In this document: positions 1-6,969 of the stretch, in pieces
How the letters are laid out: every line of letters starts with the position of its first letter
How positions within the stretch are numbered: position 1 is the first letter of the stretch
From: JAKEHZ01 sp035280505
GTDB lineage: Bacteria; Acidobacteriota; Blastocatellia; RBC074
Length of the DNA stretch: 14,808 nucleotides
Direction of reading: 5' to 3'
Assembly (NCBI GenBank): GCA_035280505.1
Contig: DATEFT010000793.1
Coordinates: 1-14,808 of the forward strand
Made by a program: the position numbers and the translations under genes
The notes under the pieces: generated by a model
Told to the model about the DNA's origin: nothing
Databases searched by the model: none
What the model saw: the letters and a program-made list of their open reading frames with translations, nothing else

Positions 1-1298
1 AAATTGAAGAGCGCCAGGCCCGCGACGTCGCCCGCCTTCATCCCGCGCGTGTCCAACTCGGCCGTGGGGATGGAGACGGGGCCGATGGCCCGCTGGGTCA
101 GCGTGTTTCGCGCGCGCCAGAGGTCCGGGGCGGGCAGCGAATGGAGCCGCAGAAAGCCGGGCCGCTCGGAGAGCGACCATTTCGCGTGGTCGGGCAGGTG
201 ATTCCATTGCCAGACATTCTTCAGCTTCGGCCCGGAGAAATCGTCGGTCCGTTCATAGGGCGCGGATGGGGACGAGGTGTGGCCGGTCCGGGGTTTGACC
301 CAGGTGCGCGGCGTGCGTTTGAGATTGCCCGGCAGGCCGAAGTAGGGCCAGCCGTCCTGCCACGTGACCGGCGAGAGACAGGTGAGCCGTCCGACCGAAT
401 TGTAGTCCATCATCGAGAAACCCCACCACTCGCCGGTCGAGGTCTGCACGATGCCGCCCTGGTGCAACGACATTCGGCCGCGAGGCGCGGGGTTGGGCGG
501 AATCGTCTTGAACGGCGGCGCGGGACCGCGCTCCAGCCGGTAGCCCTCGCCGAGGCCGAAATCTTCATCCGTGCTGATCTCCAGATTGACCTCGTAGGGC
601 CCCTCCGGCCGGTCGGCGCGGGCGCACGGCATTCGCATGCGTCCGGCGAACCAGGCGCTGGTGATGTAGTACTTCCCCTCGACCTTGTAGAAGTGAACGC
701 CCTCGCCCATGCCCGCCTCTTTCGGGATGATCGTGCGTTCGGTGCCGGGAACGATGTCGGTCAGGTCCTCGTTCAGTTGCGCGAAGTTGATGCCCTGATA
801 GCCCCAGATGACGTAGACCTTGCCGTCCGTATCGAAGAGGACCGAGAGATCGTGGAACGAGCGCTTGAGCTCCGTTCGAGTCCAGGGGCCGGCGGGATTC
901 CGGGCGCGGAACAGTTGCGTGCGGTGCCGGTTGACGTTGGAGAAGATGTAGAAGGTCCCCTGGTGATAACGAAAACTCGGCGCCCAGATGCCCTGGCCGT
1001 AGACCTCTTTCCCCTCCGCGAGCCGAAACTCGGGGCCGAGGTCCAGGCTCTCCAGGGCATAGCCCAGGAGCTTCCAATTCACCAGATCCCTGGAGTGGAG
1101 CACGGGCAGCCCCGGCATCGAGTGCATGGTCGTGCCCGTCAGATAGTAGTCGTCGCCCACCCGGATCAGATCCGGGTCCGAGAACTCGTCATAGAAGAGC
1201 GGGTTCGAGAACGTGCCGTTGCCGTTGTCGGCTCTCCAGGTCTGGGCCGAAACGGAGATCTCGATCGTCAAGATGAGGATGAAGACCAGTCTTTTCAT
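1..1298 (-). CDS. Secreted glycoside hydrolase family 43 protein (beta-xylosidase / arabinosidase-like), 3' end missing
   Basis: 432 codons are visible; the gene runs off the left edge, so roughly the last 100 residues of a typical ~530-aa family member are missing. Residues 1-19 are a signal peptide (MKRLVFILIL..., cleavage likely after VSA), so the enzyme is exported. The five-bladed propeller domain follows. The expected GH43 catalytic triad is readable: general base D41 in FSDPDLIRVGDDYY, pKa-modulating D150 in FHDLSVLFDTDG, and general acid E199 in GMGEGVHFYKVEG; H279 in MSLHQGG fits the conserved propeller His. From about residue 352 (DDFSGPKLKNVWQWNH) a second domain starts that resembles the C-terminal beta-sandwich of GH43 beta-xylosidases. 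By family it should cleave xylosyl or arabinofuranosyl links in plant hemicellulose; the exact substrate cannot be read here. The start is chosen from the signal peptide; the ribosome site (GAGAG) is weak. It lies 67 bp downstream of the zinc-ribbon gene on the same strand, with no functional link apparent. Confidence 0.9.
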   Translation of the reverse strand, partial: MKRLVFILILTIEISVSAQTWRADNGNGTFSNPLFYDEFSDPDLIRVGDDYYLTGTTMHSMPGLPVLHSRDLVNWKLLGYALESLDLGPEFRLAEGKEVYGQGIWAPSFRYHQGTFYIFSNVNRHRTQLFRARNPAGPWTRTELKRSFHDLSVLFDTDGKVYVIWGYQGINFAQLNEDLTDIVPGTERTIIPKEAGMGEGVHFYKVEGKYYITSAWFAGRMRMPCARADRPEGPYEVNLEISTDEDFGLGEGYRLERGPAPPFKTIPPNPAPRGRMSLHQGGIVQTSTGEWWGFSMMDYNSVGRLTCLSPVTWQDGWPYFGLPGNLKRTPRTWVKPRTGHTSSPSAPYERTDDFSGPKLKNVWQWNHLPDHAKWSLSERPGFLRLHSLPAPDLWRARNTLTQRAIGPVSIPTAELDTRGMKAGDVAGLALFN

Positions 1299-1365
1299 CG
1301 GTTCTCTCGGAAGATTGGCGGACTTTTATTATCGACTGCAATTCGGATCGGACGCGGAGGGCATC

Positions 1366-1941
1366 TTATCTTCGCCCCTCGCCATTTTCAAAGAGTTCCC
1401 CGGACTTTTCCAGACTTCTCTGAAGCTGATGGGTTGTGTCCTCGGTCACGCTCGCGGCGTTGAGATGGGAGAAGATCCTTTCGGTTTCAGGCGTCGGCTC
1501 GGGCCGGTGGTCGGGCTGTCGATTCGATTGGCCGATCAAACCGGCGGCGGCCCGAATCAAGCGCGGTTTGAAGGTTCGGAAAAATCCGCTCCGCACCAAT
1601 TGCAGGAAGCCGAGACCGCCGAGGCAGAAATGGATGCAGGAGAGGAGGGCGATCAGGCCGACGACCGGAATCAGCGCCTCCCTGGGACCGGGTGAGACCG
1701 CCATCACAAAGGCCTCCACGGCCAGCGCCAGATTGATCGGCAAGAGGATCGAACCGATGGCCGAGGCCTCCGTGCTCTTCAACAGACCCTGGGCGCGCCG
1801 GGCCTCTTCGGGGCTCAGGTCCTGGGTCTCGACTTCAGGGGGGCGGGGAAGCAGTTGCGCATGATCGGATAACTTCAGACCACACGACCGGCAGAATTTG
1901 GTGTGCTGTTCCGATTGAGCTCCACATTGGGGACAAAACAT
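1366..1941 (-). CDS. Zinc-ribbon membrane protein
   Basis: 191 aa. The N-terminus is a zinc-ribbon with two CxxC knuckles: C3/C6 in MFCPQCG and C17/C20 in KFCRSCGLKL. A charged linker (about 31-58) leads to two hydrophobic segments at about 62-82 and 89-117 that should span the membrane. A short cytoplasmic tail ends with the stretch SVTEDTTHQL, which I recognise from small zinc-ribbon proteins common in Acidobacteriota. Such proteins are thought of as membrane-linked sensors or scaffolds, but no biochemical function is established and none is claimed. The start is well supported: GGAG lies 6 nt upstream of the ATG (1948-1951 on the complement). It precedes the GH43 gene on the same strand with a 67-bp gap, so co-transcription is possible. 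Confidence 0.82.
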   Translation of the reverse strand: MFCPQCGAQSEQHTKFCRSCGLKLSDHAQLLPRPPEVETQDLSPEEARRAQGLLKSTEASAIGSILLPINLALAVEAFVMAVSPGPREALIPVVGLIALLSCIHFCLGGLGFLQLVRSGFFRTFKPRLIRAAAGLIGQSNRQPDHRPEPTPETERIFSHLNAASVTEDTTHQLQRSLEKSGELFENGEGRR

Positions 1942-2111
1942 GGCGTTCTCCGTTTCAGCAACTTCTTGATTGGCGTTGTGACTGCCGCGATCAGAAAACC
2001 GGCGGGAGAACTGTGATCATTACCGAACCGGCCGCCGAATACAAGCAGCGGCCGGGCGATCTGACGGACCTGGAGCGAGCCTCAAGTGACTATTTGGGAA
2101 TTTAAGATTCA

Positions 2112-2129
2112 AACCGCGAAAACCGCGAA
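2112..2129. repeat. Two tandem copies of a 9-bp unit
   Basis: AACCGCGAA occurs twice back to back, 18-36 bp beyond the stop codon of the MOSC gene. It could be slippage or a small protein-binding site; nothing else supports a function. Confidence 0.4.
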
Positions 2130-2147
2130 AGTCGGTTAATTCCGCTA

Positions 2148-2795
2148 CTATTTACTGTATTGCTCAAGCTGATGACGGAAATGGTCTCGCCAGCTTTCGG
2201 GCAGCGCCTCGACCTGCACGGCGCGCCGCAGCGTCTCGAGGTCATCCTTCTCGAATGCATACAGGCGAACGATGTCGGTGACGCTGATTCCATAGTCATC
2301 GCGGCTGAGCTGTTGGATCTCATCTCCGGGCCGTACTCTACCTTCGCGCCGGACCGCCAGATAGAATCCACTCCGGCGGCTGACGAGAAACCGCTTCAAG
2401 ATGTCGTCCCGCCCGAACTTGACCCCGAGTTTGAAGCAGGGTAAGCGCGGCTGCGTGACCACCAGCTCCGCTTCACCTACGCGAAAGCGGTCGCCGATCT
2501 TGACCTCCGTCTCCAGCAGCCCTTCGATCGTAAAGTTTTCGCCGAACATTCCGTGGGGCAACTCCATCTCGGGCAGTTCCCCCCGCCAATACTCGTAGTG
2601 TTCGACCGGATAGGCATAGACCGCCTTATCCGGGCCGCCATGCACGGAGAGGTCGGCTTGTGCGTCGCCGTCAAGGTTCAGCGTTCGTACCGTGACGGGG
2701 CCCGTGATCGGCTCCTTAAAGATTCCGGTGGTGACGCTTCCGCCTCGCCATTTCACTGTCCGAGGCAACCCAACTTGAATAGAGATCAGTTTCAT
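2148..2795 (-). CDS. MOSC-domain protein (YiiM-like)
   Basis: 215 aa from the chosen start (MKLISIQVGL). MOSC domains are beta-barrel folds related to the C-terminal domain of molybdenum cofactor sulfurase; stand-alone members of the YiiM type are linked to detoxification of N-hydroxylated compounds with molybdenum enzymes. Visible signature pieces are VHGGPDKAVYAYP (51-63), HGMFGENFT (81-89) and the conserved cysteine C120 in TQPRLPCFKLG. The C-terminal 50 residues (SVTDIVRLY...) match the small helical domain of YiiM proteins. The frame stays open upstream to a GTG at 2867 directly after the ROK stop codon, adding 24 residues without family likeness; the internal ATG at 2795 is preferred because the family begins there, although no clear ribosome site precedes it. 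It lies 72 bp downstream of the ROK gene and may be its operon partner. Confidence 0.88.
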   Translation of the reverse strand: MKLISIQVGLPRTVKWRGGSVTTGIFKEPITGPVTVRTLNLDGDAQADLSVHGGPDKAVYAYPVEHYEYWRGELPEMELPHGMFGENFTIEGLLETEVKIGDRFRVGEAELVVTQPRLPCFKLGVKFGRDDILKRFLVSRRSGFYLAVRREGRVRPGDEIQQLSRDDYGISVTDIVRLYAFEKDDLETLRRAVQVEALPESWRDHFRHQLEQYSK

Positions 2796-2867
2796 AATTG
2801 GAGCGCTTAACTGACGCCGTTTGTTATGCGGCGTGATGGATAAAGTCGAGCTTAGTTGGCAAAGCAC

Positions 2868-3803
2868 TCATGCTCTGAGATCTGGTGTCTTATTTTGGCG
2901 AAACGCCAGGACGGCTGCCCCAATGATGCCGGAATCATTACCCACCCTGGCCTTTCTAAGCCTGACTCCGTCTTGGGGAATCATGGTCGCTTTAGCCAGA
3001 GTACCTTTAATGGCCGGCTCGAATAAGTGAAAGTGTTCATCCATTATCCCCCCGCCAAGAACGATCAGCTCCGGCAGGAACGTATGCAATATAGTCCAAA
3101 TCCCAACCGAAACCGATTCAATCGCCTGGTTGATGACGTTCTTCGCCTCGCTCTCCCCGGCGTTGGCTCTGGCGAATACTTCAGGAGCGCTGGTCAGCCC
3201 GATGAGTCGTCCGGCTTTCTCAATCGCCGTGCCGGAAGCAGCCATTTCTAAACATCCCTGACCGCCGCAATAACATTCCGGGCCGCCGTTGCGAACTATG
3301 ATGTGACCTATTTCCGGGTGCTCCCCCTGGCTCCCTCTATAAATTTCGCCATTGATCAAGACTCCGCCACCCACTCCTGTCCCCAAAGTAATGAGCACCA
3401 CGCTACCGGAGTGAAGCTTACCTCCGATGAAAGCTTCACCAACCACGGCCGCATCTACATCATTCTCCACTAAAACCGGCAGCCTGACCGCATTCCGGAG
3501 CTCGGTAATTATATTGCCGCCACCCCAACCGGGTAATGTGAAGTCCGTCAGAATTCTCCCGGTTTTAGGATCGACCGGGCCAGTGCATCCGACACCCACT
3601 CCTGCCGCCTCTTTGAGGTCCAAATCAGAGCTGATGCTGACGCCATGAATTGCTTCAACGATCTGTTTTATCGCGGCTGTAAAACCATCTTCGGCATTAG
3701 TTCTTAATTGGGTTTGAGACTCGAGTGTTCCGTCGGAAGAGACCACGCCAACGGAGATCTTGGTTCCGCCGATGATTATTCCAATCGCTTTTGCTCTGTT
3801 CAT
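2868..3803 (-). CDS. ROK-family sugar kinase-like protein (phosphate-1 Asp replaced)
   Basis: 311 aa, normal for ROK glucokinase-type proteins, which phosphorylate sugars with ATP in the cytoplasm. The ROK signature is present: E164-I-G-H167 followed by C177-x-C179-(x)4-C184, the zinc site, then LEMAASG. The catalytic base motif is intact (E113-N114-D115 in VLVENDVDAA), as is the second phosphate loop LITLGTGVGGG (138-148). However, the first phosphate motif reads IGIIIGGTKI: the usual Asp (DxGGT) is Ile10, encoded ATC, so activity is uncertain. The start MNRAKAIG is chosen by family alignment; the frame stays open to a TTG at 3965 with a purine-rich AGGGAG upstream, but the extra 54 residues have no family likeness. 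It is divergent from the TPR/EF-hand gene and upstream of the MOSC gene. Specificity (glucose, fructose, N-acetylmannosamine) cannot be read. Confidence 0.88.
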   Translation of the reverse strand: MNRAKAIGIIIGGTKISVGVVSSDGTLESQTQLRTNAEDGFTAAIKQIVEAIHGVSISSDLDLKEAAGVGVGCTGPVDPKTGRILTDFTLPGWGGGNIITELRNAVRLPVLVENDVDAAVVGEAFIGGKLHSGSVVLITLGTGVGGGVLINGEIYRGSQGEHPEIGHIIVRNGGPECYCGGQGCLEMAASGTAIEKAGRLIGLTSAPEVFARANAGESEAKNVINQAIESVSVGIWTILHTFLPELIVLGGGIMDEHFHLFEPAIKGTLAKATMIPQDGVRLRKARVGNDSGIIGAAVLAFRQNKTPDLRA

Positions 3804-3980
3804 GGTTGAGATTTCAGTTTGGTTCCAGGTGCGTGATTCCGATTCGATCGAAGGTTGACCCGGCAGATTAACCCGGTGGTGTGTGGATGTCCATGGGGTC
3901 GGAATGAAGCTTTGAATTCGGGTGGCAGATCGGTTAACTTCAGGGTTGCGCACAATACTCGGCAAGCTCTCCCTGACTGA

Positions 3981-3984
3981 GGAG
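3981..3984 (+). promoter_or_regulatory. Ribosome binding site of the TPR/EF-hand gene
   Basis: GGAG within TGAGGAGC, 10 nt before the ATG at 3995. It supports that start together with the signal peptide that follows. Confidence 0.55.
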
Positions 3985-3994
3985 CAACACGACT

Positions 3995-5185
3995 ATGATC
4001 AGAGAAAGACGGTTTTTATTCTTCATAATGGGCGCGGCGCTGCCGGCGCTCGCCCTGCTTCTGCCGCCGGGAGCCGTTCAGGGCAAATACCTCCGGTCGG
4101 AACTGGTCGACGTTCCGGTGGAACGAATCATCAAGAATCTCGAAGAGGTGGCCCGGACCGACCCGGAGAACGTGACTGTTCGGTTCACTCTGGCCAGAGC
4201 CCACGCCATGGTCTATGCGCTGAAGAGCGACACCCTTGAGGCCATCAAAGGCCAGGAAGACAGGGGCCCCTGGTTTGGCCACGAGCCTCCGCTCGTTCCA
4301 CGCGAGGTTCGGCCGACCGCCGACCCGCGCCGGCTGAGCGTTGCCAGAGAGCATCTGGCCAAAGCGATCGAGTGGTACGAGGAGACGCTCAAGCTGGACC
4401 CGAATGATTTGAGGGCGGCGCTCGGCCGCGCGTGGTGTGTTGACCAATCGGGCGACAAAGAGAGAGCGATCAAGGCGTATCGCCGGGTCGCCGCCGCCGC
4501 CTGGGAGAAAGAGAAGGCTCTGAAGCGGGCGCCGTTGGGCTGGCTGCCGATCACGGCCGAAGCCGCAGGTTACCTGATCCCGTTGCTCGATAAGCAGCGC
4601 GATCGCCGGGAGATCGGCGTCCTTCGGTACCGGATCGAAAAGACCACTTCGATTCCGAGACCGGTCACTCCGATCGCGATTCCCCTGCGGGACGGCCTGG
4701 CGGCATCGGATCTGGAAGACCGCTCGGCGCGGGTGGCCTTCGACGCCGACGGCACCGGGCTCCGGAAGCGCTGGAGTTGGATCACCGGCGACGCCGGCTG
4801 GCTGGTCCATGACCCTCGCGCGACGGGCCGGATCGATTCGGCCCTCCAACTGTTCGGCGGGGTGACATTCTGGATGTTCTGGGAGAACGGTTACCAGGCG
4901 CTGGCGGCATTGGACAATGATCGAAACGGCCTGCTGACGGGCGAGGAGCTGCGCGGCCTGGCGATCTGGCGGGACCTCAACGGCAACGGCATCTCCGATC
5001 GCGGAGAAGTCAAATCTCTGACCGAATGGGGCATCGTCGGGATCTCCTGCCGGTATGCCGTGGACTCCAGACATCCCGACCGGATCGCCTATTCTCCGCG
5101 GGGCGTCGTCTTTCGCGATGGCTCAAGCCGCCCATCCTATGACCTCATTCTACGGGAACAGCAGGGACCGGCATTCGCTGAATGA
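3995..5185 (+). CDS. Secreted TPR protein with paired EF-hand-type calcium loops
   Basis: 396 aa. Residues 1-30 form a signal peptide (basic MIRERR, hydrophobic FLFFIMGAALPALALLL, likely cleavage near AVQG), so the protein is exported. Residues about 41-75 and 114-172 have TPR-like helix pairs (for example LAKAIEWYEETLKLDPND and GDKERAIKAYRRV), suggesting protein binding. Residues 248-350 form a second domain with the conserved-looking core WSWITGDAGWLV...LFGGVTFWMFWENGY, followed by two canonical calcium loops: D307-N-D309-R-N311-G-L-L-T315-x-x-E318 and D327-L-N329-G-N331-G-I-S-D335-x-x-E338. Similar FDxDGxG/EF-hand tails occur in secreted proteins of Acidobacteriota and Planctomycetota; function is unknown. 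Its TGA overlaps the ATG of the SulP transporter (ATGA), implying translational coupling. It could be a periplasmic partner of that transporter, but this is inference. Confidence 0.85.
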   Translation: MIRERRFLFFIMGAALPALALLLPPGAVQGKYLRSELVDVPVERIIKNLEEVARTDPENVTVRFTLARAHAMVYALKSDTLEAIKGQEDRGPWFGHEPPLVPREVRPTADPRRLSVAREHLAKAIEWYEETLKLDPNDLRAALGRAWCVDQSGDKERAIKAYRRVAAAAWEKEKALKRAPLGWLPITAEAAGYLIPLLDKQRDRREIGVLRYRIEKTTSIPRPVTPIAIPLRDGLAASDLEDRSARVAFDADGTGLRKRWSWITGDAGWLVHDPRATGRIDSALQLFGGVTFWMFWENGYQALAALDNDRNGLLTGEELRGLAIWRDLNGNGISDRGEVKSLTEWGIVGISCRYAVDSRHPDRIAYSPRGVVFRDGSSRPSYDLILREQQGPAFAE

Positions 5186-6915
5186 AGGATTATAATGAGG
5201 TCGGATCGATGAAATTCCTTACCGATGAGGGATCTTTTCTTCCCAAGTCAATTGTCTGCCTCCGAAACTACAGCCTGCGGACATTCGCCGCGGATCTGAT
5301 TGCCGGGCTCACCGTCGGGCTGGTCGCCTTGCCGTTAGCGATGGCCTTCGCGATCTCATCGGGGGTCCCGCCACAGTCGGGGATCTATTGCGCGATTATC
5401 GCGGGGTTTCTGATCTCCGCGCTCGGCGGCTCGAAAACACAGATCGGAGGGCCGACCGGCGCCTTTGTGGTGGTGGTCTCCGGGATCCTGGCCAAATACG
5501 GTCTGGACGGGCTCTTTATGTGTACCCTGATGGCGGGGATCGCGCTGGTCATTCTGGGCGTGACGGGGTTGGGCACCGCCGTCAAGTATATTCCGCGGCC
5601 GGTGGTCATCGGTTTCACGAATGGAATCGCCGTGCTGATCGCCAGCACCCAGCTCAAGGATTTTTTCGGGTTGCGCATTGAGAAGGTGCCGGGAGAGTTC
5701 GTCGAGCGTCTGAAGACGATCGTTGAACATTGGCAGACGCTATCGGTTCCGGCCACGTTGATGGCGATCAGCGCGCTGACGGTGATCATCCTCATGATGC
5801 GGCTGGTTCGCAAAGTGCCGGGATCGATCGTGGTCCTGGTGATTGGAACGGGGGTCGCGTGGGGCTTGAAGCTGCCGCTGGAGACGATCGAAACCCGGTT
5901 TGGCGGCATTCCTTCCGGCCTGCCCTCGGTCACGATCCCGGAATTCCGACCTGACCTGGTGCTGACCTTATTGGCTCCGGCGTTGACGGTGACCATGCTG
6001 GGCGCGATCGAATCGCTCCTCTCGGCGGTCGTGGCGGATCGGATGTCGGGGGACAAACACAATCCGAATGTCGAGCTGTTCGCGCAGGGCGTGGCCAACA
6101 TTATGTCGCCGCTGTTGGGCGGGCTTCCGGCGACCGGCGCCATCGCTCGCACCGCCACCAACATCCGCTCGGGAGCGCAGACCCCGGTCGCCGGCATGTT
6201 GCACGCGGTCACCTTGCTGTTGGTGTTGGTCTTTGCGGCCCCTTTAGCCCGGCACATTCCACTCTGCGTGCTGGCGGCGATTCTGATGATGGTGGCCTAC
6301 AATATGGGAGAGTGGCGGGAGATCCCCGAGATTCTGAAACTCAGCAAGGCGGATATTTGCGTCTGGGTGATGACCTTTGCCCTGACGGTCTTTGCCGACC
6401 TGACCGTCGCCGTTCAGGTCGGGATGATTCTGGCGGCGCTCTTCTATATCCGGAAAGTGACGCTCTCGACCACGGTCTCGGAAGTGACCTCGGAATATAT
6501 CGAGGCGGGGTTGGCTCACAGCCTGCAGACCAATGAAATTCCCGAAGGCGTCAAAGTGTTCCGCATTCACGGTCCGTTTCTCTTCGGGGCCGCGGACAAG
6601 CTGGCGCTGATCGAAGAACAGCTCGATTCGCTTCCGCCGGTCGTCATGCTGCGGGTTCGCAATATGACGGCGATCGATGCCACCGGATTGCATGCGCTGG
6701 AAGGCCTGGCGGGCAAACTGCGCCGGACCGGACGCACCCTCATTCTGTGCGGCATGAGAGAACAACCGGCCAAACTGATGGGACAATCCGAGTTTCACCG
6801 CCATCTGGGCGACGATAATATTCAACCCAGTCTCGCCGATGGAATTGCCCGAGCCCGAGAGATTCTGTCGGATGAACGGGTACCGCTGGCCGTACCCGTT
6901 CGAGAATCGAGTTGA
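5182..6915 (+). CDS. SulP-family anion transporter with C-terminal STAS domain
   Basis: 577 aa, the normal size for bacterial SulP (SLC26-like) inner-membrane carriers of sulfate, bicarbonate or dicarboxylates. The membrane domain spans about 36-430 with many hydrophobic helices. Family landmarks are AGLTVGLVALPLAMAFAI (41-58), GGPTGAFVVVV (89-99), IPRPVVIGFTNGIAVLI (137-153) and GAIESLLSAVVADRM (274-288) with the conserved helix-8 Glu277. The STAS domain (about 453-563) ends the protein; its loop reads ID499-A-T501-G, with Thr where anti-sigma antagonists usually have Ser. The substrate cannot be assigned from sequence alone. Start: ATG 5182 overlaps the stop of the upstream gene, while ATG 5209 (MKFLTDEG) has GAGG about 9 nt before it and is a real alternative; both keep the whole transporter. 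It is convergent with the thiamine-diphosphate enzyme. Confidence 0.93.
   Translation: MKDYNEVGSMKFLTDEGSFLPKSIVCLRNYSLRTFAADLIAGLTVGLVALPLAMAFAISSGVPPQSGIYCAIIAGFLISALGGSKTQIGGPTGAFVVVVSGILAKYGLDGLFMCTLMAGIALVILGVTGLGTAVKYIPRPVVIGFTNGIAVLIASTQLKDFFGLRIEKVPGEFVERLKTIVEHWQTLSVPATLMAISALTVIILMMRLVRKVPGSIVVLVIGTGVAWGLKLPLETIETRFGGIPSGLPSVTIPEFRPDLVLTLLAPALTVTMLGAIESLLSAVVADRMSGDKHNPNVELFAQGVANIMSPLLGGLPATGAIARTATNIRSGAQTPVAGMLHAVTLLLVLVFAAPLARHIPLCVLAAILMMVAYNMGEWREIPEILKLSKADICVWVMTFALTVFADLTVAVQVGMILAALFYIRKVTLSTTVSEVTSEYIEAGLAHSLQTNEIPEGVKVFRIHGPFLFGAADKLALIEEQLDSLPPVVMLRVRNMTAIDATGLHALEGLAGKLRRTGRTLILCGMREQPAKLMGQSEFHRHLGDDNIQPSLADGIARAREILSDERVPLAVPVRESS
6874..6901 (+). other. Perfect 10-bp inverted repeat at the 3' end of the SulP gene
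   Basis: GAACGGGTAC and GTACCCGTTC face each other across an 8-nt loop, inside the last codons of the transporter, 11 nt before its stop codon. No T-tract follows, so it is not a standard intrinsic terminator. It could be an RNA stem protecting the 3' end or a site read from both convergent transcripts. Confidence 0.5.
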
Positions 6916-6920
6916 TCCGC

Positions 6921-6960
6921 AGCAGTCCATAGCAGTCCATCGCAGTCCATAGCAGTCCAT
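6921..6960. repeat. Four tandem copies of a 10-bp repeat
   Basis: The unit AGCAGTCCAT occurs four times without spacers; the third copy has C for A at position 1. It fills most of the 54-bp gap between the convergent SulP and thiamine-diphosphate genes. There are no spacers, so it is not a CRISPR. It is probably a small variable-number repeat produced by slippage. Confidence 0.85.
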
Positions 6961-6969
6961 AGGCAACTT

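Noticed and set aside
141..1463. 440-codon open frame on the plus strand
   Set aside because: It lies opposite the GH43 gene, whose minus-strand translation has a signal peptide and catalytic motifs; the plus frame is a high-GC shadow without family features.
2013..2105. 30-codon GTG-started frame with a GGGAG upstream in the gap before the zinc-ribbon gene
   Set aside because: It is too short, without a recognisable sequence; the purine stretch may be chance.
4016..5074. 352-codon open frame on the minus strand
   Set aside because: It is the shadow of the TPR/EF-hand gene; arginine/proline/glutamine-rich with no domain pattern.
5385..6257. 290-codon minus-strand frame within the transporter
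   Set aside because: It is opposite a clear SulP transporter and shows only low-complexity residue use.
6921..6960. CRISPR-like short repeats
   Set aside because: Units are only 10 bp and directly adjacent without spacers, and no cas genes are present.
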